Assembly (NCBI RefSeq): GCF_021018895.1
Contig: NC_079375.1
Location: 14,919,492-14,983,491 of the forward strand
DNA from: Seriola aureovittata
Lineage: Eukaryota > Chordata > Actinopteri > Carangiformes > Carangidae
DNA length: 64,000 bases
Reading direction: 5' to 3'
Part shown: positions 55,981 to 64,000 of the stretch, piece after piece
Position numbering within the stretch: position 1 is the stretch's first letter
How the letters are laid out: each line of letters begins with the position of its first letter
Program-made: the position numbers and the translations under genes
Notes under the pieces: model-generated
What the model saw: the letters and a program-made list of their open reading frames with translations, nothing else
What the model was told of the DNA's origin: nothing
Databases searched by the model: none

Positions 55981-56623
55981 AAGTGGAAAAAGTAAAACTC
56001 GTTAACACTTGTTAAACTTGTCCGTCTAAAAAAATTAAATGCTCTGCCCGTGTGCTTTTGCTGTTGGTGCCCTTATTAATTCATGGTAGTGTGCTGGTCC
56101 AACCCCAGCTGCTCCTGGACATCCTTCTTTGCTCAACCAACCATCATCGCAGACACACATAATGGATAGCTGGGATTTTGGAGGTGTGCACACTAGGTCC
56201 CCTGTGAGTCAATGTGAGCCACATTTACTCAAACACCTCTTCTCTCTATCCGTAGCTAAACCACATAAGCTTGTTTCAGCCCGTGGGCCTCACTCGGTGT
56301 AACCACAATCATCAAACTTCATCTCTAAGAGTTGTTTTTTTCCCTTCAGAGTTTGTGAGCTGCTAAACCACCAAGCTGTCATTTTCAATTTTCTTTCACA
56401 AAAGTGATCTTTATTTGACACAACTGCAAATATTTTAATCACAAAGACACCTAGTGGCAGACTTTACCGTCAAATTATCTGCTCTAGCAGAAGATGTCAG
56501 ACTGCATGTATTCATGAATATGTGTCTAATCTGCAGAAACCTGCTGCTTCTTCTTCACTGTCTTTTCCTGCACAGAAGCTCCACTTTATTCTGTGAAATG
56601 ATATGCTAATCCTATTGGAACAG

Positions 56624-56624
<1 letters not shown>

Positions 56625-56667
<43 letters not shown>

Positions 56668-56724
56668 CTGTGTGTGTGTGCCTCCATGTTGACACTACTA
56701 CATGCATGCTTGTCATTAGAGAAC

Positions 56725-56765
<41 letters not shown>

Positions 56766-56786
56766 AAAGAGAGAGAGAGAGGGGGA
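56625..56786. repeat. two (TG)n microsatellites with purine tail
   Basis: TG runs at about 56625-56664 (with a nearby shorter run to 56680) and 56727-56762, then GAGAGA to 56786. All frames through them are artefacts. Confidence 0.9.
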
Positions 56787-58984
56787 GAGCTCATGTGGGT
56801 GGGACTTAGTTTATATGCAAGATTGTCTGTTGAACTCAGAATGTGATAAATGGAAGGAAGTAATTGCCTAATAATGCTGAAGAAAAATGAAACAGTCTCT
56901 GCAGTAACATCGCGACACTGTTTCCCTCCACATTTTTCTTGAATACATTTCTGGGATGGTTCCACTTATTGCTGCTTTGTGTCTGAGAGGAAGCAGATGC
57001 CTTTGTATTAATGTGATTAAAAGTTTAGAGGCCGTTGAATCTTACCGTAGTCGTGTTTGTTTGTGGGCCAGTGCAGCATTATATAAGCTGATCGTCTGCC
57101 GTGATGACAGTCGTACTAAAATATTGTTCTTAATAAAAAAATAAAAAAGTAACTGCAAATGTCAGTATGTGGTTGTAGAGGAGCCTTTTTCCTTTTTCCT
57201 CCTGTTTGATAACTTTACAAAAACCAACTCTGTACCATTGTGTCACACCAACACGATCATTATTTCTGTTCACGACTTCTTTAACACTTCGAATTACTGT
57301 CTGCCAGTTTCCTCCCATTTCTGCCACATTTGTATTATGCTTTTAAAATCCTTGTATGCAGTTAAAAGCTGTAGTTTCGGGAATATTCTTGTAAAAGGAG
57401 AACTTCATTATTTCTCTATGCCTTTCATGATATCTTTTAACCAGTATGTTTTGTTCACATTCTGGGTTTTTGGGGGTCCCACAGTGTAAATATAAAAATA
57501 AATATAATTGCAACATTTTTACAAATGTTTCTGTCAAATGTATTTTTTTCTAATTTTTTCTGATCCCATTCAAACCCAATATAAATGTGTCGTAATCCTT
57601 CTTTTTACCACAAACTGGGCTTGCACACTTCACAGAAATCTTGTTATTACACTAGATAAGGGATCGTTTAGTGTTGTATATGTTATATGTATGAACATAT
57701 ATTTACTTTACCAAAAAGAAGTTTTCAGTACATTATCTTACAGCATAATGTTTCATATGTTTGGGATAAATTAGAACCCAGAAAGAGTTGCTGATATTGA
57801 AACCTGGCATCAGTTCAAAATCAGGTTAATAAGGAATAGTCTAAGTCAAAATATCAAGCTGATAAAACAATGTTAAGTATGTTTTTGAGCTGTTAAAGAG
57901 GACCTCCAGTATACCAGGATTCAACAAATGCTGTTTTTCTACCAGGCAGTCTGAGCATCATCGTGCTCCCTTATGTTAATACTGACAACCTTTTTAAAGG
58001 GCTGGGGAAAAAAAGGTCAAATTCAATCCTTGCTCTCTGACATTTTAATTTTCAAAACACATACAACTAACAGCATAAGTGATTTCCCTAGTCTTTTTAC
58101 GCGTGCCAGTACCAGGTACTGTGGTATTGTTCTTGCTGGCCCTCTGCTATTGGCACACATCAATGGAAAAGAGCTGTCATTAATGTTACTATTAGTTGCA
58201 GCTGTTATTTTCCTGCTTTGACAAATGTCAACACCCCCCCCCATCACAGTGTTTTGTCCCCTAATGTCCCCTAATGCTCCTCTGTCACTTCACATTTATA
58301 ATTAATGTATTTTTTTTAACCATGTTATTACACATTTTTGTATTCTCTGTTGAAATATAAGTTTGCTGTTTAAAGCATCCAACTTGAAGGAGCTAATTTG
58401 TAAGTTTTGCTATCGCTAGATACCGGCAGGAAACCATGTTCGGCAGCAAATACGAACAAATAGCCCCTTTAAAGTGTATGGTTGATAGCTAATCAAGAGA
58501 ATGGCATATCTGAAATATCAAATCTCTCCGTTAACTTCCAGGGATATTTATCTATTTAATATATTAAATGGTATAGGTGTTTCTATCACCTTACGAATTA
58601 CTGAACATTATCATAACATCCAATCCTATTTGAAGGGATTAGGCTCATATCTGGGACTAAACCTCGGATTATTCTAAAGCATATTAGAGTGAGCCCCGTT
58701 TGATTTAATCTGGTTTAAAAGGTCACTTTAGTCTTGAATGTGGGGCCCTGTCAATTCAATTTTGAGATACCAGGCTCCCTCTGTCAGTTCTCATTATAAC
58801 CATGTAGTTTATCCACAATCATAAAAGAGACTGCCCAGACTTGTGGTATAAAATTTGACTCCAAAATTTTGTTTGAAAACCAGATTTTTAGAATCATGTT
58901 ATGTCATGTTTGTTAGGATCAAAACCAAAATATATTGTCTTCTTAACAATCAAACATATTGAGCAATCATCTCATTTGGACTCT
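56787..58984. other. spacer, no gene seen
   Basis: AT-rich. Several frames of 60-106 codons show no domain, no supported splice sites and low-complexity composition. Confidence 0.45.
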
Positions 58985-59250
58985 TTCCTTCCCTTTATTC
59001 TGGGTTTGGCCATGAGTCAATCACCCGCCTCCAGCTCATCCAAGATGCTGCAGTGAGGCTTTTTATCTAATTACAGGATACAGGACACTTATTACACCCA
59101 CAGATGCTTTCCATCACTGTCTCGCTAAGAGTTTTAGAAACTGTTTATGAAGTTTTTTGCTGATAACATTTAAGGCAATGCAGATTCTTTTAGTTTTTTT
59201 TAAACTCCCTCCTGCCAAATCCTTTAAATCCCTGTTTAAACCTTATTTTG
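58985..59250 (+). mobile_element. L2-like LINE reverse transcriptase relic
   Basis: The plus strand reads YSGFGHESITRLQLIQDAAV at about 58998-59057. This matches the C-terminal reverse transcriptase pattern of fish L2-type LINEs (YxGxxxxxxxRLQxxQNAAARLL). Beyond it the frame is broken by stops, so the copy is inactive. Confidence 0.6.
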
Positions 59251-60692
59251 TTTTTTCAGAGCTATTCTCTTGTTTTTTTTTTCTATTGTCAGTGTTTTCT
59301 GATTAATATGCTCTGTCGTTATGTTGTTATTTACCATCATTTATTTAATCATTTATTTAATTTCAACATCAACATAATCACTACAATCATCACCCTCGTC
59401 GGTATCAAGAATAACAGCATCCATAACCCTCGTTTGAACCAGCAGATTTGAATATAAATCAGCCTGTCATAGTAAAGGCGGTCCTCTATTTCTGACAGCA
59501 GAGTACACATTAATGTGAAGAAAATACAGAATGTTTTTATTTGTAAGACACTTGACGCTGGCAGTGTCTTGGCTCTGAATCCATCTCTGTTCGCCTGGCC
59601 TTTGATGAGATTGGAAACTATTTGTTTTCATCATGTGCACGCAGAAGCACTTGTTTGCTGTCACCAGCGCTGCGAGCAAGCATTTGAAATCTCAAATCAA
59701 GCAAAGCAACAATAACAGCTGTTGTTTGGACAACTCTTCACTGCTCAGAAAACTGGAAATAAATAAAAAATAAATAAAAAAATCTGCGTTTCATCAATCC
59801 TGCTGCATTATGGCTGTGACAGAGTAATGACAAATGACTTTAATACTTTCCTGTGTAAAAGTGATGAAAAATCTCTTCTCCGGTAAGAGGAACTGAGAAA
59901 GGAAAATGATCTATTGTCATTTTGTAGTAAAAATAACAAGTGAAAGGAATTTGGAAGTTGCATATTTTTGTCGCTTCCAATTAAACCATACCAGTATCAG
60001 GATATAGCACCCTCTTTTTTGACCTATTTTGGTCTGCTCTTCGTAAAATGTAGTTGCAGGTGTTCATTTTTTGTGCTCGAGCCTCCTGACAATAGAGACT
60101 GCAATGTGCTGTACTTGGACACCACTAAACAAGTTACTGTATTGAAAGACAAAGTGCTGTAATCTCCTCTGGGGTTACTGAGAGCCTTTAATTATTCATA
60201 GATTAATAGACTGTAAAAATGTGTGTGTCCCTAGATGGCCACTTTATGTCCTATAACTCTAACTAGCTATTTTTCTTCAGCTGTGCACTGGAAAATAGTC
60301 TCTTGGAGAGAGTGGGCATTTTCATCAGTGGGATTTATTCACTCTGCCATTAATGTTTATTAAACATTTACATTAATATTTATGATACGGCATTTGTATC
60401 GACAAGGGAAGTGGACACGACTGAAGACGGCCTGAAACAAGCTCTTACAGAAACATTATTAAGAGGTTCAAATACAGACTCCTGAGCACAGAGTTCAGAG
60501 GAAGAAGCAAAAGGCAAGTTCTATCCTGGAAATCTCTTTAAAGTTCTTCTCCAGACACAGTTTTAAACTGTGTGAAAATACTGTGCTATGATTAATATTT
60601 AGTTTAACATGGTTCTCTCACATAAAAAAGTGAATTGATCAGGACTTGTGACCTGCCTTCCACCGCTGCTTGCTCTAGGTTGACAAGTGAAA
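59251..60692. other. spacer, no gene seen
   Basis: No supported exon or repeat. Confidence 0.45.
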
Positions 60693-61160
60693 GAGCAGAG
60701 CATATCAAGATGGTTAGTGGAGGAAACATTAGAGAGAGTCAGCCATCGGTGACTAGAAGACATATCAGAATGGTAAACATAGTTAATTGTTGATGTTGTT
60801 TTTTTAGCTTGTAACAGGCAAAGGCTGACACAGTGTTAGTGGCTGTGCTAATGCAAATTCTTGCTCTCTGCACTGACAAGGTTTGTGACTTGTGACAGAG
60901 CAGAGCGTATCAAGATGGTCGGCTTTCAAGGAAACATTGGAGAGACTCAGCCACATGTTTGAGCCTCAGTCACACTCAGACTCAGGTGAAGAGTCTGTTC
61001 TGACCAAATTCAGCAACGAGCAGATGCATCCGAACGGTAAGTGCACTTAGCATCTTTTATTAGTTTATGTTGTTTCTTAGCTTGTAAGTGGCAGTGGCTG
61101 ATAAAGTACTATAGGTTGTGCTAATGCAAACTCTCGCTCTCTGTACTGGGAAGGTTTCTG
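60693..61160 (+). repeat. local tandem duplication, two diverged units
   Basis: The unit starting GAGCAGAGCATATCAAGATGG at 60693 recurs at 60898 (GAGCAGAGCGTATCAAGATGG). Both continue with GGAAACATT.GAGAGA.TCAGCCA. The following module (agcttgtaa...ggctga...gtgctaatgcaaa.tct.gctctctg.actg) is also present twice, near 60808-60880 and 61078-61151. The units differ by substitutions and by about 60 bp of extra sequence in the second. In the second unit a 45-codon frame is flanked by acceptor-like GTGACAG and donor-like GGTAAGTG; in the first unit the same frame has a stop. Confidence 0.6.
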
Positions 61161-61629
61161 GTTTATTTTCCCTGCAAGTAAACAGGATTGGTTCCTTTGT
61201 TATATGATGTTTGCATCCCTGGCTGTCTTTTATGAGACTGTCATTGGTTCACTGCAGTTCAAAGGCGGAAATATGCAGTGATGGTGTTGACTGCTTATTT
61301 TGCTCATGATATGTCTTATGGACATGTTAACAAGGTTAAAGAGAATCTTTTTAAAGACGGTTATAAATGAAGTTAAATAGTGCTTCTTTGGTAACAAGTG
61401 ATATTTCATGTGTGGCTGGTGCACGGATCTGAGAAAGTTGCAGTGGTCCCTTGTAAGGACAACAATCCCTACAAATTATTCATTTTCAGATTTCCATCGC
61501 ACTGTCAAACAACAGATTTGGAAAACAACTCTTATCTGATGTGGCCCTGTGATATTTCTTTTTGTCAGTGCCTTCCAAAACAACAACAATAACAGCCACT
61601 GCTAACACATTAATGATGGTGTGGTTAGG
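61161..61629. other. spacer, no gene seen
   Basis: No exon or repeat family recognised. Confidence 0.45.
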
Positions 61630-61995
61630 TTAAAGGGAATTTAGATGAGACGACTGATACCACGCTCGTGTCTCTCTGTTCAATAGTTCCAGCAGCTGAT
61701 TCGACTATTTTAGCATAAATGCTATAAAGAGTGGGAAACAGCTAGCCTGGCTCTACCAGCAGCTCTGAGGCTCATTAACTAGCACCTAGTATCTTGTTCA
61801 TTTAATCCTTTCCAAAACCGAAGTAGAACAAGACCACAGGCGGATTTTGCTGCTTTTGCACATCAGGCTAGCTGTTTCTATCCTGTTTCTGAAGCTAAGC
61901 TAGCCAGCGTAATACATACTGCACAGACATGAGATTTATATCGACCTAACTTTCAGCAAGAAAGTGAATAAGCGTATTCCCTGTAAGGCACAAAA
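61630..61995. mobile_element. palindromic TTAA-ended interspersed repeat, copy 4
   Basis: Begins TTAAAGGGAATTTAG. The interior has AACAGCTAGCCTGGCTCT and, inverted, AAGCTAAGCTAGCCAGCGT, and the right part has GCAAGAAAGTGAATAAGCGT. Same family as 3601, 39663 and 55270. Confidence 0.6.
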
Positions 61996-62089
61996 CTACT
62001 TGGATAAGATTAAGAGATTAAAAGAAAACAACATTGACTGCTGGTGGAAGGTGAGATGTGAAAAGTTATTTTCCCTTTTCTTTCTTCTC

Positions 62090-62640
62090 CAAGAAAGTGG
62101 AGCACATCACACCAGCCTTTAAATCACTACTTTGGCTTCCTGTTTGTCAAATGATAGCTTTTAAAATCCTACCACTTGTCTATAAAGCCTTAAATGGTCT
62201 CAGGCTGAAACACATTCCTGATTTACTTTAACACTACGACGCATCCAGACCCCCCAGGTCACCTGGGACAGGTTTACTCAGTGTTCACATAATCAAAACC
62301 AAGCAAGGTGTGTAGCAGCTTCAGTTCCTACGCTCCCCACCTGTGGAGCAAGATTCCTGCTAAAACTGTCAGCTCACCTATAGCAGTGCTTAAAACATTA
62401 TTGTTTGCTGGGGCTTACCAATAAGTTAGAAATCTAACCTCTCTTTTAATCTTTAACTATTAATTTTCTTGTTATTGCTTTTGTTTTTATTGGGGGGTTT
62501 TATTGGGGAAAGTCTCTGCTGGGATGTTTAATTGAACAACACGTCTGCCGTTATATCACATTTGGGTTTCCACCTTTTTGAATGTTAATCTCTACAACAG
62601 ATATTGCTGAAATAACTAAATAAAGATTACTATTCTAGAT
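62090..62640 (+). mobile_element. L2-like LINE 3' end, 5'-truncated
   Basis: The plus strand reads KSLLWLPV, FKILPLVYKALNGL and, after an in-frame stop, HYDASRPPRSPGTGLLSV. This is the C-terminal tail of fish L2-type LINE ORF2 (SLHWLPVxxRIxFKILxLxxKALNGLxPxYxxDLLxxYxPSRPLRSS). It ends with 'ctaaataaagattactattc', a normal LINE 3' end. Stops and truncation make it inactive. Confidence 0.75.
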
Positions 62641-63316
62641 GGATGCTCTGAATATAAATGCACATTTTCCTGATGCAGATGTTGTAATTCTTGTCATCAT
62701 TACAGGGATCATTATGGCATGCCAGCTAATGCAGAAATCCTCCACGCATACTAATCCACTACATCACCACACAGTGTGCTCTCAAAGTAAACAACAGGTG
62801 CTGATGAGCAAATAAAAGCTTATATTAGGGACCACGATGGACGACCTTTGGATTTAATCATCAAGACACATTTAAAAAAGGAACTAGGATGAAAGGAGTC
62901 GCCAGCTTCTGCTTCACCTTCCAGATCTTCAGTATCCACAAACCATCTATAGCATTGTTTCTGTGTGTAGTGTGGGAAAGGGCATTTTTCATGAAGCAGT
63001 AAGGGATTTCTTCAGTTAGCAAAAGGAAGAGTTTTCTATTCCTCTGGCTTAGCTTCATGTATCATATGAATTCTTCTCTGGACTAAGTCATTTCTCGGCC
63101 TTTATGATACCTGTAGCGGGAGCTCCAAGGAGACAGCAAGCATCTTTTTTCTTTTTTTTTTTCTCCTGCGGACTAAAATGAAATCCAATTATTTTCTGTG
63201 AGCTCGCTCCTCTGGCACATCACTAAGCTGCTCAGACAAGCATTCATGTTGCTCTTGAGTCTTTTCCTCTCCAATATGTTTTTTTTTTTTAATATTCTCT
63301 TTCCCTCTCACTTTCA

Positions 63317-63318
<2 letters not shown>
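62641..63318. other. spacer, no gene seen
   Basis: No exon recognised. A T run lies near 63150-63161. Confidence 0.45.
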
Positions 63319-63367
<49 letters not shown>

Positions 63368-63389
63368 ACAAACACACACAAACACACTC
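63319..63389. repeat. (CA)n microsatellite
   Basis: About 21 uninterrupted CA units followed by CA blocks broken by AAC. Confidence 0.9.
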
Positions 63390-63639
63390 ACAGTACACAT
63401 CTACAGACTCTGGGGTTGTGTTCAACAGACTTTACTGATCAAATCACTCCTCACCCAGGAAGGATGTGATCAGTTTCAACAGAGAGAGAGAGAGAGGAAA
63501 TTTTGAAAATGATGTGATTTTCTCAGAAACTTTTGCATTTAAAGGTTCTATCCTGCACAAAATGTACTGCAGACGTTCAGAACATGTCCATGTTACAACG
63601 TGTATTTTTGGTTGTTGTTTCTTTTTCATTTACTTGCAC

Positions 63640-63845
63640 ATAGCCACCTCCTGCTTCCACCTCCTGCTTCCACCTCCTGTCCTCTCCTTGCTCCATTATT
63701 TTTCTCTCTCTTCTTGTTTTTCTCCTCACTTCTCTTTTCCTCTCCTCAGTATTATTTTTTTCCTTTCCTCTTCTTTTCTTTTCTACCTATATTAATATCT
63801 ACTTTTACTTTTATTCCTCCTCAATTTCTCTTAATTCCCCCGACC
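63640..63845. repeat. polypyrimidine tract
   Basis: About 200 bp almost free of G and poor in A on the plus strand, with three tandem copies of CCACCTCCTGCTT near its start. The open frames through it are low-complexity Ser/Leu/Phe and are not genes. Confidence 0.75.
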
Positions 63846-64000
63846 TTCCCTGCGTTCATCATTTTGCACTTGAACTAATTTAGCTCATTTTTATCAGACT
63901 ACAGATGCTAAACTAGAGGGATATAGTTATAACTTCTGTCAGTGGAGCGCACAAATAAATAAACAGTGCTGGTACTTTGAATCATTACATGAAGGCAGAT

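Noticed and set aside
63198..63878. Overlapping frames near the right end
   Set aside because: They are explained by the CA microsatellite and the polypyrimidine tract.

Overview
The window is vertebrate genomic DNA, almost certainly from a ray-finned fish and most likely a percomorph teleost. The evidence is compact intron-containing genes with canonical GT-AG splicing, abundant CA/TG, CTTT and ATCT microsatellites, and several interspersed repeats of the kind common in percomorph genomes. No prokaryotic, organellar or viral genes were seen.

Layout. Positions 1-9.4 kb: intergenic DNA with simple repeats, one TTAA-flanked palindromic element and a two-part interspersed repeat, no gene seen. 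9.4-17.7 kb: a complete angiomotin-like 2 gene (amotl2) on the plus strand. It has a 5' noncoding exon, ten coding exons that join in frame to 704 codons, and a long AU-rich 3' UTR. A perfect-looking double TEAD site lies next to its noncoding exon. 17.7-20.9 kb: spacer containing a short, broken pyrin-domain-like fragment. 20.9-34.8 kb: three tandem, same-strand, five-exon paralogues called here thapZF-A, thapZF-B and thapZF-C. Each joins in frame to about 690-710 codons and encodes, in order, an N-terminal THAP DNA-binding domain, a CxxC-x20-CxxC zinc-ribbon-like module, an acidic segment, an atypical Cys/His knuckle, six C2H2 fingers and a basic tail with AT-hook-like motifs. 34.8-64 kb: about 29 kb with no convincing exon, made of unique spacer, microsatellites and transposon remnants (a mariner-derived element with very long inverted repeats, two L2-like LINE fragments, a nested insertion, a long hairpin and a locally duplicated block). 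Whether this part is intergenic or a large intron cannot be told from sequence alone.

How the genes relate. AMOTL2 proteins are junctional scaffolds that bind YAP through L/PPxY motifs, and the double TEAD site fits the known feedback in which YAP-TEAD drives amotl2. The THAP-finger trio has no visible functional tie to amotl2. It looks like a young gene cluster that duplicated as whole loci, introns included. A and B are nearly identical in most fingers but differ in the DNA-contact residues of finger 4. This trio is the best candidate in the window for an under-described system: combinatorial nuclear DNA-binding proteins carrying three different types of DNA-binding module.
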